64,000 nt of DNA from Entomoplasma freundtii (GTDB lineage Bacteria > Bacillota_I > Bacilli_A > Mycoplasmatales > Mycoplasmataceae). Within the stretch, counting starts at the first letter, position 1. Each line of letters starts with the position of its first letter. Below are positions 43,903 through 54,977 of the stretch, in pieces. Location: positions 62,001 through 126,000 of the forward strand of contig NZ_CP024962.1 in assembly GCF_002804205.1 (NCBI RefSeq), given 5' to 3'. The translations under genes and the position numbers were made by a program. The notes under the pieces were generated by a model. It did not search any database and was not told where the DNA came from. It worked only from the letters and a program-made list of their open reading frames with translations.

Positions 43903-44292
43903 ATGACTAAGTTATCAAATATTGATATCGCTTACGAATATTTAAAAGAGAAAAAAGACCGGGCTGATTTTAAGGAATTATGAGAAATTGTAATTCAAAA
44001 AATTGGTCGTAGTCTCCCAAATGAAAACGCTTTAATGGCTGGTCTCTACAGTAGTTTGGTTTGTGATAATCGGTTCTCATTGACTCCTGACGGAGCCTGA
44101 GCATTGAGGAATAATTCCAAATTCGAAGACATCAAAAAACAGTATAAAAATGTTATCATTCTCAAGGATGATGCACTTGATGAAGATTTTGACGAAGATG
44201 AGACCACAAAATTCTACAATGATACAGAAGAGGGAGAATTCGAAACCTATACTAAGGACGATTCAACCTTCGAAGATATAGAAACGTTGTAA
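43903..44292 (+). CDS. rpoE: RNA polymerase delta subunit
   Basis: A 129-residue protein with the RpoE/HARE winged-helix domain in the first 80 residues (IDIAYEYLKEKKDRADFKEL, then LYSSLVCDNRFSLTPDGAWAL, Trp by TGA) and an acidic tail rich in Asp/Glu (DDALDEDFDEDETT). The delta subunit helps recycle RNA polymerase in Firmicutes and Mollicutes. Position next to pyrG is conserved in Bacilli. A terminator-like hairpin separates the two. Confidence 0.9.
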
Positions 44293-44302
44293 TAATTAGG
44301 CA

Positions 44303-44335
44303 AAAAAACGGTCTTAAATGACCGATTTTATTTTT
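44303..44335 (+). terminator. Hairpin between rpoE and pyrG
   Basis: ACGGTC / GACCGA with a 6-nt loop and a T-rich tail; flanking A/T pairs extend it. It may end the rpoE transcript or act as the pyrG leader terminator, as in Bacillus, where pyrG is attenuated. Confidence 0.7.
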
Positions 44336-44355
44336 AAAAAGGAGTTGTAAATAAT

Positions 44356-45993
44356 ATGGCAAAACATGTATTTGTAACGGGAGGAGTGGTTTCTGGACTT
44401 GGTAAAGGAATCACAGCTAGCTCACTTGGAAGATTATTAAAAAATTCAGGCTTAAATGTTTATATGCAAAAGTTTGATCCTTATCTAAATGTTGATCCAG
44501 GGACAATGTCACCTTATCAACATGGTGAAGTATATGTCACCGATGATGGCGGAGAAACAGACCTTGATTTAGGTCATTATGAACGATTTATTAATGTCAA
44601 TTTATCAAAAAAATCATCGGTCTCAGCCGGTAAAATTTACCTTGAAGTGATTGATGCTGAACGACGTGGTGATTGAGAAGGAAAGACTGTCCAAGTGATT
44701 CCTCATATTACCGACCAAATAAAAACTAAAATTTATGCAATGGATCAAGAACCTAATATTGATGTGATTATCACGGAAATTGGCGGTACTGTTGGCGATA
44801 TCGAGGCGCAAGCCTTTATTGAAGCTTTACGTCAGGTTCGAATGGAAAAAGGAAGAAATAACGTTCTTTTTCTTCATGTTGGTCTCGTGCCTTACATTAA
44901 CGCCTCAAAGGAATATAAAACAAAACCAATTCAACATTCCATTAAGGAATTATTGAGTTTAGGGATTCAACCCGATATTTTAGTAACACGTAGTGTTACA
45001 CCAACTGGTCCTGAAATCAAACAAAAAATATCTTTATTTGGTAATGTTCCAGTTGCCAATGTTATTGAAGCAATTGATGTTGATTCAATCTACAAAGTAC
45101 CTTTGGCAATGTATGAACAAAATCTACACCAAATTGTTATTGACCAACTTGAATTGTCAGCAAAAGCCACAGATATGACTAGATGAAAAGAATTTGTTCA
45201 AGATATTGATAATTCAAAAGAAGAAGTTGAAATAACTTTTGTTGGGAAATATATCGAGATGCCTGATGCTTATCTTTCGGTGATTGAAGCTTTAAAAATG
45301 GCTGCATGAAATTTCAAGCGAAAATTAGTCATCAAATGAGTTCAAGCCGATGATTTAACACCCCAAAATTATAAAACCAAGTTAAAAGATTCTAAAGGGA
45401 TTTTAGTGCCTGGTGGATTTGGTAATCGTGGTGTTGAAGGAATGATGTTAGCAGCCCGTTACGCACGAGAAACAAATATTCCTTATTTAGGAATATGCTT
45501 GGGAATGCAAATTGCTGCAATTGAAATTGCCCGTAATGTCTTAAATTATGATCATGCAAATTCGACAGAATTTAACGAAACAACCGCTTACCCAGTTTTT
45601 GATTTTATTGAGGGTATTGACCGTAAGGCTTCTGGGGGAACGTTACGTTTAGGTAAAATGACAACCAAACTTAAACCTCATTCTAAAACTGCTCATCTTT
45701 ATGGAAAAACCGCTATTGATGAACGCCATCGCCATCGTTACGAATTTAATAACCAATATCGTGAAGATTTTGAAACGAAGGCAGGAGTTGTTTTTGCCGG
45801 AGTTTATGATGAAACAAAGGCAAACTTGGTTGAAGTTATGGAATTACCGCAAAATGATTTCTTTATTGGAGCTCAATTCCATCCAGAATTCACTAGTCGT
45901 CCTAATCGCCCTAACCCGTTATTCAAAGGGTTTATTGAGGCCATAATTAAACAAGAAACAAAACCAAAATTAAAAGAAAAAACTCACGCTTAA
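44356..45993 (+). CDS. pyrG: CTP synthase
   Basis: A 545-residue CTP synthase that aminates UTP with glutamine. The synthetase domain begins [20 protein letters not shown], with [20 protein letters not shown] and [14 protein letters not shown] further in. The C-terminal class I glutamine amidotransferase has [12 protein letters not shown] with the catalytic Cys near residue 380, and [15 protein letters not shown] with the His/Glu of the triad. It follows rpoE and is followed by fba. It connects the UMP made by the pyr operon to CTP. Confidence 0.97.
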
Positions 45994-46008
45994 AAGCGTG
46001 AGTTTTTT
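45977..46008 (+). terminator. Terminator after pyrG
   Basis: AAAAAACTCACGCT / AGCGTGAGTTTTTT, 4-nt loop; the pyrG stop codon lies in the loop. Confidence 0.93.
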
Positions 46009-46011
46009 AAA

Positions 46012-46365
46012 ATTCTTTGTCGGCGAGGCAAAGAAGACATTAATTAATCGAGCGATAAATATTCTTGGAAATGAGGTTTATCAGGACTAAAACCAAGAGT
46101 TTACAATAAATTAGGTAAGAGAAAAGTTCCCTTTCCAAAAACAACGTTGTGGCTTATATAAGGAGGATTTCGACTCCTTGAAACCATTTTATAATAAAAA
46201 AATAAAATGTCTAGATAATCGCTAAGCGTTAATGATGAAGATGATAAAGACCCTTTAAAAGGAAATTATTAGCTCTTTCACGCCTTAATCACTTTTGAAG
46301 CGCGAAATTCGATTTTCAAGTTGGTTAATGCGAGTTATAATTAATTGGTTAAAGAAGGAGAAATA
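46012..46365. other. Gene-free interval before fba
   Basis: About 350 bp with no convincing ORF. It has a small hairpin AAGGAG-GATTTCGA-CTCCTT at 46158-46177 that resembles a tRNA T-arm at first sight but has no acceptor, D or anticodon partner. The fba promoter should lie near its right end (GTTATAATT, 46335-46343). Confidence 0.5.
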
Positions 46366-47271
46366 ATGCCAAAAATTTATAGCAATAGATTAGTTAATGC
46401 TAAAAACATGGTTGATGCAGCCTACAAAAACCATTTTGCAATCGGACATTTTAATATTAACAATCTTGAATGAGCAAAAGCAATTTTAACTGTCGCTCAA
46501 AAAACTAATACCCCAGTAATTCTTGCCACTAGTGAAGGGGCAATTAAATATATGGGAGGAGTGAATGTTGTTGTTGGTATGGTTAACGGTCTTTTAGAAG
46601 ATATGAATATCACTGTTCCAGTAGCTCTTCACCTTGACCATGGTCAATCAATTGAAATGGCTAAAAAATGTATTTTAGCTGGTTATTCATCAGTAATGTT
46701 TGATGGATCGCATTTACCATGAAAAGAAAACTACGAACAAACCAAAGAATTAGTTAAATTTGCTAAAGACCACGAAGTATCGGTAGAAGCTGAAATCGGA
46801 ACTATTGGTGGTGAAGAAGATGGAGTAGTTGGAAATGGTGAATTAGGTGATCCACAACAAGCCAAAGAAATGGTTGACTTAGGAATTGATTTCTTAGCAG
46901 CTGGAATTGGAAACATCCACGGAATTTATCCATCAAATTGAGAATCACTTTCATTTGAAACTTTAAATAAAATCCAAGACAAGACTCATTTCCCAATGGT
47001 TCTTCATGGTGGAAGTGGAATCCCTCAAGAACAAATTGAAAAAGCAATTTTAATGGGAATTTCTAAATTAAACATCAATACCGAATTACAACTTGCTTTC
47101 CAACAAGCAACTCGTAATTACATTATGGAAGGTAAGGATGAAGACCGTAAAGCTAAGGGTTATGATCCAAGAAAATTATTACGACCAGGAACTGAAGCTT
47201 TAGAACGTGAAACAGAACATTTGATTACTTGATTTGGGTCAAAAGGGAAAGCTGATTTAGTAAAAAAATAG
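46366..47271 (+). CDS. fba: Class II fructose-bisphosphate aldolase
   Basis: A 301-residue zinc-dependent aldolase of glycolysis. The ALHLDHGQSIEM (about residues 86-97) and GIGNIHGIYPSNW (about residues 179-191) segments carry zinc-binding His residues, VEAEIGTIGGEEDGV has the conserved Glu, and LHGGSGIPQEQIEKAI plus KLNINTELQLAF bind phosphate. AGAAGGAG precedes the start. The position between pyrG and rpmE is typical of this branch of the Mollicutes. Confidence 0.96.
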
Positions 47272-47306
47272 TTTTTCCACTTTTAATTTAAATTTGGTTA
47301 GAGAAT

Positions 47307-47338
47307 AAAAAAATAGGTCACTTTGACCTATTTTTTTA
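47307..47338 (+). terminator. Terminator after fba
   Basis: AAAAAATAGGTCA / TGACCTATTTTTTT, 3-nt loop. Confidence 0.92.
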
Positions 47339-47452
47339 TTCCTTTTGTAGTAAAAAGCCCGATTTTTTATCTATTTTATTTTCTAATTTTGGTCTATAAT
47401 ATATTGGTACTTTGGAAGTATCATTTGAAACATAGGAAAGGAGAAGGATTCT

Positions 47453-47734
47453 ATGCCCAAAAAAGATATTCATCCCAGATATTGAGATGATGCCAAATTC
47501 GTTTGTACAACTTGCGAAAATGTCACTATTAGTGGAAGCACAAAAGGTCAAGAAGTGCGTCTAGATATTTGTTCGAATTGTCATCCTTTCTATACTGGAA
47601 ACCAACAATTTGCCAATACAGCTGGTCGTGCCGAACAATTCAAAGCAAAATTTGCTAAGAAAGACTCATTGCATGCTAATGTTGCAAAAGCGTCAGCTGA
47701 ACAAAAAGCGAAGAATGTTGCCAAGAAAAAATAA
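47453..47734 (+). CDS. rpmE: Ribosomal protein bL31
   Basis: A 93-residue bL31, with the start KKDIHPRYWDDAKFVCTTCE after an AAAGGAG site. Both CxxC pairs are present (CTTC and CSNC), so this is the zinc-binding C+ form. CSNCHPFYTGNQQF is the conserved core. The C-terminal extension is Lys/Ala-rich. The gene was found by reading through one TGA (Trp) near its start. Confidence 0.95.
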
Positions 47735-47814
47735 TTAAGAAAATTTAGAGGAAGGCGCGCGGTGCCTTTTTCTTTTGCCAAAAACCTTTAAAATAAAGGT
47801 ATTGGGGGTTTTCG

Positions 47815-49695
47815 ATGAGTTATAAGTTGGAAAACTTAACCTTTACAAACAAAAAGCCCGATGTGAAGTTGGTAAACTTTAATGCCCAAAGTAAAGAACT
47901 AACTAACCTTTATTTGCCAACCAAAAAAGACCGTCGTTTTATTACTAATGTTTTAAAAGGCAATGAAAAATTAGCGCATGGTCGGTTTCGGATTGATGGT
48001 AATGAGTTAATTGGTGGGCGTTTTGTGAAGTCAAAGGTGGCATTTATCAAAACCGATAAATGACTTGAGCGTTTAATCCCTCCTCGAGTAATTTTGACGT
48101 CTTCACAATTATTTGATATTAAATTTATTCGCCAAGCTCGTTTAAAGAAAAATGATAAAAAGTATAATTATCTTTCCTTTGCTGACTCTCGAAACGATCT
48201 CAGTGATATGGACTTGCGACGTGAACTCGACAAAGTAATTTCGCTTTTTCTTGATGACTTGACTGAAATCGAAAAATCGTTAGTACGAAATTTTCAAAAC
48301 AAAATTAAAGAATTTAATCATCATCAAACCAATAAACTATTCGGTGATTACTATACTCAAATCCAAGTTTTAGTTCGCGAATATGCTTCATTGTCCTTAA
48401 AAATTATTGTTAACAATCTTTTGTTAACATTTTTTCAAGCCCTTTGAGATCAAGTTTACTCATTTAAAGATTTAAGAAATTCATGTCCTTGCGAGTATAA
48501 TGTTGAAAAATCATCAAATAAGTCACTTAATAAAATTCGTTATAAATTTACTTATCGCCAACCCTATTTCATGGTGGAAAAACGTTTAAAAACAATTAAT
48601 ATCCGAATCGCCGATTTACGTTTTTTACTGTTTAAAGAAAAAAGAATTGCGCGTCAAATTCGCAAACAAATCATGCTTGAACTACACAAATATCATCAAG
48701 AACATAAAGTGCCAAAAAATGTTCAAGCCACCTTGAAAACTCAAACTGAAAATTGAGAAAAAATTATTAAAGATATTACAACCACCTTTGAAAAATCGCA
48801 ACAAGACTTTTTTTATGTTACTTTACCAGAGGAAGGCGCCTTAGTTCGTCGTCGCCTTATTTTTTTAACTCATCAATATCACAAAAAAGTTCTAGGTGGC
48901 TCGAATCGGATTGGTGATGCTAAAGAATTTAAATTACTAAAAAAACATTATCGTCAGGAAATTAAAGGAATTTATCAACAAGCAGTTATCCAAACAAAAG
49001 AAAACTTGGACCATTTGAATATTAAATTTGATTGGTATCTTAAAAATGGTTTTAAATTATCATCCTTAAATATCATTTATATCAAGCTTCTACGAGCAAT
49101 GAATTTGAAAAAGAATAATATTATTTTTCAAGATGTCTTTAACTTATTAACAAAAAACGATTATCGGGCTTTGATGAATACAATGAAAAACCTCAATCGG
49201 GTTTATCCAGACCTAACGTTTATTAATTTGACAGGTGATTTTGCTGCTATTACCGATTGAGGTAATTATGTTTACGGTCTAAATGCTGATCGGGAACTTA
49301 AAGCTCTCCAACCACCTACTATAGCCAAGTTAAATGCCAAAAAAATTACTGAATCATTACCAACTTCCTGAAATACATTTAATTATTTAAGTACTGAAGG
49401 CGGAGTGGCAATTGGGAATACGCTTTGGCAACTACCGAAATTGAAACCAACGCCAAGTCACAAAGTTTTTGTGAACCCATTTTTGGTGCAATTGGAACCG
49501 CCCACGGAAGTAATTAAAACAACAATGTTGCCAATGATTATTAAAACTAAGTCGCAAACTAAGTTTTTAGATCGGCACATGATTTTAGGAGTTACTAAGA
49601 GTGGGGTTAAACTTGTTTTTTATAGTTCAGAAATTTTAGAGGCCAATAAAGAACGCGTTATTTTTATTGAAAACCGAGCAATTGTGAACTTATAA
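47815..49695 (+). CDS. Large protein of unknown function with a degenerate ABC-ATPase-like N terminus
   Basis: A 626-residue protein. Residues 1-80 follow the layout of an ABC nucleotide-binding domain start: LENLTFTNKKPDVKLVNFNA, then LYLPTKKDRRFITNVLKG, then FRIDGNELIGG. At the place of the Walker A loop it has PTKKDRRF instead of GxxGxGKS, so nucleotide binding through a P-loop is not expected. The remainder is Lys-rich, mostly helical and without recognised motifs; residues 240-420 could be coiled coil. No transmembrane helix is evident. It lies between rpmE and the nrnA-tdk-prfA block. The ABC relationship is my reading and needs a profile search. Confidence 0.6.
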
Positions 49696-49728
49696 AAATG
49701 CAAAATAATTTAAAGGAGTAATTAAATA

Positions 49729-50748
49729 ATGATTGAAAAAAAAGCAGCTAAAATTTTGGCTCGGGCCATTAAAAAAGCAGACCCAATAATTATTGCGAAA
49801 CACCAACATCCTGATTGAGATGCAGATGGAAGTGCCTTTGGCTTGGCTTATTTATTAAAGGCCAGTTATCCTCGGAAAAAGATTTATGTTGTTGGTGATC
49901 GTTTGACTAAAAACAAAGATTTTGAACCAGGTACGGCTTGAGAGTCAAAACAGGTCTATCCATCAACAACTTTATTAATTACTGTTGATACCGCTAATTT
50001 AGAGCGCCTTGATTTTAAGGGATTTGCGGATATGCCTCACACCATTAAAATTGATCACCATCCAGATACCGACCCTTATGCTCAGTATAATCTTGTTGAT
50101 GATTCAGCAATTGCTTGTGCCCAAATGATTGTTCAATTAGCTCAAATATTGAAATGGAAATGGACTCCTGAAGCGGCAAATTATCTTTACAAAGGAATTT
50201 TGACTGATTCTGGTCGCTTTCTACATGCGAAAACCAACGCAGAAACTTTTGAAGCAGCAGCCTTTGTTAATAAAAAGGGCGTTAATTTCCAAAAGGTTAA
50301 TGATGAACTATATGTTGATTGCTTAAAAAACCGTCAATGGTGAAATTATGCTTTTAACAAGATGACTATTAGTCAGCAAGGAGTAGCCTCGTTAGTTTTA
50401 CTTCCTTCCGATTATGAGGACCGGAAGCTAAATTATGAACAAATAAAAAGTGCCCTATCAATTATGTCGGGTATTGAAGAAATAAAAATCTGAGTTTTGG
50501 TAGTTGAGTGAAAAAATGATCTCAAAGTTTCTTTACGATCGCGAAAATATGACGTTGCCTCTATTGCTCAAAAATATCATGGTGGTGGTCACAAACTGGC
50601 TGCTGGAGCTAAATTGGAAACGCTAGAAAACGTAACTACATTAGTGAATGATTTAAATAGCCTAATCGTTCAAACTGACACTCAATCGAAAAAAACTATT
50701 CATCAGCCCCAAGAAAATAAGGAGTCTAAAAAGCATGGTACAAGCTAG
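49729..50748 (+). CDS. nrnA: DHH/DHHA1 phosphoesterase, NrnA-like
   Basis: A 339-residue DHH-family phosphoesterase. IIIAKHQHPDWDADGSAFGL has the HxxxDxD motif, TVDTAN the next Asp, and IKIDHHPDTDPY the DHH motif. LTDSGRFLHA and the C-terminal GGGHKLAAGAKLE (DHHA1 domain) complete the NrnA pattern. Such enzymes degrade nano-RNAs and often adenosine 3',5'-bisphosphate. The last 40 residues form a polar tail. The end overlaps the tdk start by 14 bp. Confidence 0.9.
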
Positions 50749-51352
50749 ACAGTTTACTAATAAAAGAACAGCCAAAAAAATTGGTTGAATTGAATTAATT
50801 ACCGGTTGCATGTTTGCTGGCAAAACTGAAGAATTCATTCGTCGTCTTCGTCGCCATAGTTACGCTAAAAATAATGTCATTGCTTTTAAACCAGCAATTG
50901 ATAAGCGTTATTCAGAAAAGGCGGTAGCATCGCATAATGGTACCACTTTTACTTGTTACCCAGTTGCTTCTGTTCAAGAAATGCAAGCTATTTTCGAAGT
51001 TGAAAATTCTAAACAATTAATTGACGTGGTTGGCATTGATGAAGTACAATTTTTAGATGAGACGGTTGTCGATTTTATCGAGGAATTGGCTAACCAAGGT
51101 TTAATTGTCATCACTACCGGTTTGGATCGTGATTTCAAGGCTGACCCATTTCAAAATGTCGATCGTTTACTAGTACTTGCTGAATATGTTGATAAATTAA
51201 CAGCTATTTGTCACCAATGTGGCAATTTAGCAACAAGAACTCAACGACTTGTTAAAGGCAAAGCAGCTAGTAAAAACGATCCCCTGATTCTTGTTGATGG
51301 TAGCGAAAGTTACGAAGCTCGTTGCCGGAATTGTTATCAGCAAGCAAAGTAG
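50735..51352 (+). CDS. tdk: Thymidine kinase
   Basis: A 205-residue type II thymidine kinase that salvages thymidine to dTMP. The P-loop is GCMFAGKTEEFIRRLRR (residues 22-38), GIDEVQFLD is the Walker B-like motif with the catalytic Glu, and the lasso/zinc region has CHQCGNLATRTQRL and CRNC. It starts within nrnA and is followed 18 bp later by prfA, the conserved mollicute order. A Val-Gln start follows AAGGAG. Confidence 0.95.
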
Positions 51353-51370
51353 AAAGGATAATAAACTAGA

Positions 51371-52459
51371 ATGAATATAAAAACATTTGAGGCTTTGCAA
51401 ACTATGCAACGTCGCATTCAACAAATTGATGACGAACTTCAAAGTGATGCAATCGCCACGAATATTAAAAAAATGACTGAACTCAACAAAGAACGTGCCA
51501 ATTTACAACCGGTAGTAACCAAATTTGAAGAGTACCAAAAAAACGAGGCCGCTTTGGAGATGGCCAAAAAAGGTTTGCTAGAAGAAAAGGACAAAGAATT
51601 AATTGAGCTCCTAAAATTAGAGATTGAAACCACTTCAGCTGATTTGGAAATAATCCAAGCAACCATTGAGGAAATGTTAATTCCAAAAGACCCGAATGAT
51701 GACAAAAACGTTATCGTAGAAATTAGGGGAGCCGCTGGCGGCGATGAGGCCAATATTTTTGCGGGTGATCTTTATCGAATGTATAAACTTTATGCAGAAA
51801 AAGTAGGTTGAAAAATTTCAGTTCTTGAAGCCTCACCATCAGAAGCTGGGGGCTATTCACAACTTATTTTTATGGTTAAAGGAGACCATGTTTATTCAAA
51901 ATTAAAATTTGAGTCAGGAAGTCACCGGGTTCAGCGGGTTCCTAAAACAGAAGCTAAAGGACGCATCCAAACTTCGACTGCGACAGTAGCGGTTCTGCCG
52001 GAAATGGATGAGGTGGCTATCGAAATTAAATCAACTGATTTAAGAATTGATACTTATCGTTCATCCGGAGCGGGCGGTCAACACGTTAATACCACTGATT
52101 CGGCCGTTCGAATTACGCACCTTCCCACTGGAATAGTTACTGCGTCACAAGATGGTCGAAGTCAATTTGATAATAAAGATTTAGCAATGAAAATGTTACG
52201 AGCGAAAGTTTATGAATACGAAGTGTCTAAACAACAAGCAGAAGCTTCTTCCGCTCGTAAAAGTGCTGTTGGTACGGGTGCACGAAGTGAAAAAATTAGA
52301 ACTTATAATTATCCTCAAAATCGGGTTACTGACCATCGTGTTGGTTTAACCTTAAATAAATTGGATCAAGTGATGGAAGGGCAATTGGACGAATTTATTA
52401 TTGCTTTGGTAAATGATGACCAGCGCCAAAAAGTGGAAGCGCAATTGCAAGATAATTAA
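51371..52459 (+). CDS. prfA: Peptide chain release factor 1
   Basis: A 362-residue RF1, which releases proteins at UAA and UAG. The catalytic GGQ is in [18 protein letters not shown] near residue 234. [20 protein letters not shown] and [19 protein letters not shown] are also conserved. UGA codes for Trp in this genome, so only RF1 is required for termination. The start follows GAAAGGA. The stop overlaps the prmC start by one base (TAATG). Confidence 0.96.
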
Positions 52460-53310
52460 TGACTTATCAAAAAGCTTTTTGAGAATTAAAAAAAACTTTT
52501 AGTGATTTTAATGACGGTTTAATTTACCAAATTTTGGAATTTTTAAGTGGTGAAAATAAAACTTGATTAATCGAAAATTGGGAAAAACCAATGACAAATT
52601 TGGCAAAATTCGCAGAAATTTATAAATTGCTACTCTCAGGCTATCCTTTTGCTTATATTTCTAAAAACAAAACCTTTTTAGGTCATGATTTTTATGTTGA
52701 TGAATCGGTCCTGATTCCCCGTGACGAAACCGAATTATTAGTTCAAGAAGCTACAAAATGATTAAAACAATATCCTGATTGCAAAGTTCTCGACCTTTGC
52801 AGTGGTTCAGGAATCATAGGTTTGACAATTAAAATGAATCACCCTGGTTGCCAAGTGACCTTAAGTGATTTATCTGCTCCAGCTCAAATAATAGCTGCGA
52901 AAAATGCTCAAAAATTAAACCTCGATGTTGCTTTTTTAACTGGTGATTTTCTTGAACCGAGTTTAGAAAATCACCAAAAATATAATTTAATTACTTGCAA
53001 CCCCCCCTATGTTGATAAAACTGATAAAGAAGTTGGGGCTTCCACAATTTTTGAGCCGGAAATGGCCCTTTATCCCCCCGACCTTTCTCAACCCCTATAT
53101 TTTTATGAAATTCTTTTCCGAGATGTTTTTAAAATTATTAATAAAGGCAAACCTTTTGCCTTATTGTTGGAATTTGGCTATGACCAAAAAGAAAAGATTG
53201 AAAAAATAATTTTTCGTACATCATGGTTAAAGGGAAGTAACATAACTTTTTTTCAAGATTGAGCAGGCAAATGAAGGTTTGTGAAAATTGAAGGAGAACT
53301 TAAAGAATAA
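52459..53310 (+). CDS. prmC: Release factor glutamine methyltransferase
   Basis: A 283-residue methyltransferase that methylates the GGQ glutamine of RF1. The SAM motif is VLDLCSGSGIIGLTIKM (about residues 111-127) and the catalytic NPPY is in LITCNPPYVDKTDKE near residue 179. The SVLIPRDETELLVQEA linker is typical. The N-terminal helical domain contains several Trp encoded by TGA. It is coupled to prfA upstream and overlaps tsaC downstream by one base (TAATG), so enzyme and target are co-expressed. Confidence 0.94.
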
Positions 53311-53828
53311 TGCTTGATACTAAGAAGATTGAAATAGCAATTCAAAAATTAAGAGCTCATGAAATTGTAATTCTTCCAACGGACACCGTATATGGTTTTT
53401 CAACAACAATGACTCCTCAAGGAGCAAAAAAAATAAATCATTTTAAAAAAGCCCCTCTAGAAAAGCCCCTAATTGCGCTTTTTGCTAATTTAGAGCAAGT
53501 GGAGAAACATGTTAAATTAACAAAGATGACAAGGGAACTTTTATTAACTCCAGAACCAACAACAGTAATTAGTCCCCTTTTGGATGATAGTGGCACTTTA
53601 GCCGTTAGAATTGTTAAGCGTCCTGATATTCAAAAAATTATTAAAGTTCTTGGTCCTTTATGATCTACCTCAGTGAATTTTCATCAAGAACCAACGATTG
53701 TTGAGAAAAAAACAATTCAAAATAATTTTTCGGAAATTTATTTTTTTCCCGATAATGAAAATTGTCAAAACAATGCGAAACCTTCGCGAATTTTTAACCA
53801 ATTAACTCAACAATGAATTCGCAAATAA
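53310..53828 (+). CDS. tsaC: L-threonylcarbamoyladenylate synthase, short
   Basis: A 172-residue TsaC/Sua5-family protein that makes threonylcarbamoyl-AMP for tRNA t6A37. The PTDTVYGFSTTM motif (residues 23-34) and KAPLEKPLIALFANLEQVEK give the substrate pocket, VRIVKRPDIQKII corresponds to the VRxPxH region, and LGPLWSTSVNFHQEP to the SxN region. It is shorter than E. coli TsaC (about 190) and has no Sua5 C-terminal domain. Starting inside prmC, it ends the translation-linked block. Confidence 0.88.
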
Positions 53829-53848
53829 GCTCCCAGCGAGCTTTTTTA
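53827..53848 (+). terminator. Terminator after tsaC
   Basis: AAGCTC / GAGCTT with a 5-nt loop and a T run; short but well placed. Confidence 0.78.
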
Positions 53849-53981
53849 TTATATTTTTCTAAATTATTAGGTTTTCTAGGCCTAGCGTGAAAAATTTTTC
53901 TCGTTGATGAAAACTTTTTTCTTGGAGGAGGAATTATTTGTTTAAAATTAAAATGACATAGACAAAAAAAGAGGTTTATCT

Positions 53982-54902
53982 ATGGCTGATTATGAAATGA
54001 TTTTTGATTATAGAAGCAACAAGCATTATGGCAACGAGTTGATGACATTAATTAAAAAGGAAGCAGCCAAATCATCTTATGAATCTTGAATCTCACGAAG
54101 CAAATGAGACGAAAATTACATTCCCTTTGCCTTGGTTAATGAAAATGGCGATATTTTAGCTAATCTAGGTATAGTACGATTGTATGTTTATGCAAACCAA
54201 GTTCGCTATCAAGCAGTGCAATTGATAGGACTCTTGGTGAACGATGACTACAAAAATCAAGGTCTTGACAAACTTTTAATTCAAAAAGTTTTGGCAAAGT
54301 ATGACGACCTTGTTGATCTCATTTATTCTTACGATCCATTGATTAATAACTTATTAAATGACGAAGTCGGCTTTGCAAATATTATCGATTGCCGCTGATG
54401 TAAAAACTGATCTGAAACATCAGGGCCAACAAGTTTGATTGCTAAAAGAATCGATACTACTTCGACAAAGGAATTGCGAAACCTTTGGGCAAATATCAAA
54501 CATTCGGCACGTCTATCACCAACCCTTTCAACAAGCGGTGATGCCTCAATTAAGATTTACAACATTCTTAAATATTTTAGTAGGAATGTTTACTACATTC
54601 CGTCAAAAGATGTCTATGTTATTTTTACTATTGATAAGGATGTTTTTAAATTAATTGGCGTGCACTCAAAATGTTACATTGATTGGGACGAATTACTAAA
54701 AACAATTGTCCCAGCAAATATTAAAAAAATTGAATTTGGTTTCATGCCTCCAACTTCACTTGGAGATGTTTATCATCATGAAGCATCGGAACCAATTACT
54801 AATTACGGCCCGGAATTGGGATCATTGATGATTAAAGTTATTTCTGGTGAAATAAATACCTCACCTAATTTCTTCTTTCCAATGCTCTCACGAGGCAAAT
54901 AA
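53982..54902 (+). CDS. GNAT-family N-acetyltransferase, two-lobed
   Basis: A 306-residue protein. The N-terminal 135 residues look like a GNAT domain: VNENGDILANLGIVRLYVYA, VQLIGLLVNDDYKNQGLDKL and LLIQKVLAKYDDLVDLI, with the acetyl-CoA loop in NDDYKNQGLDKL. The C-terminal half has alternating beta segments without a recognised motif and may be a second, degenerate GNAT lobe. A similar gene lies downstream of tsaC in related mollicutes as far as I remember. Substrate is unknown. Several TGA codons near residues 29-35 and 139-146 code for Trp. Confidence 0.68.
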
Positions 54903-54907
54903 ATTTT

Positions 54908-54933
54908 GGCGCTGATTCAGCGCTCTTTTTTTT
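54908..54933 (+). terminator. Terminator after the GNAT gene
   Basis: GGCGCTGA / TCAGCGCT around a single T, followed by eight Ts. Confidence 0.9.
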
Positions 54934-54977
54934 ATTTTGGGAAAAATAGTAAAATAAGGGGGAAAGGTAAGAATTTA

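Noticed and set aside
46150-46185. tRNA gene or tRNA remnant (T-arm-like GGATTTCGACTCC)
   Set aside because: The loop is eight bases and no D arm, anticodon arm or acceptor partner can be found.
53925-53960. Short TTG-start ORF after a GGAGGAGG site between tsaC and the GNAT gene
   Set aside because: It has only seven codons and no associated terminator or downstream partner at a suitable distance.
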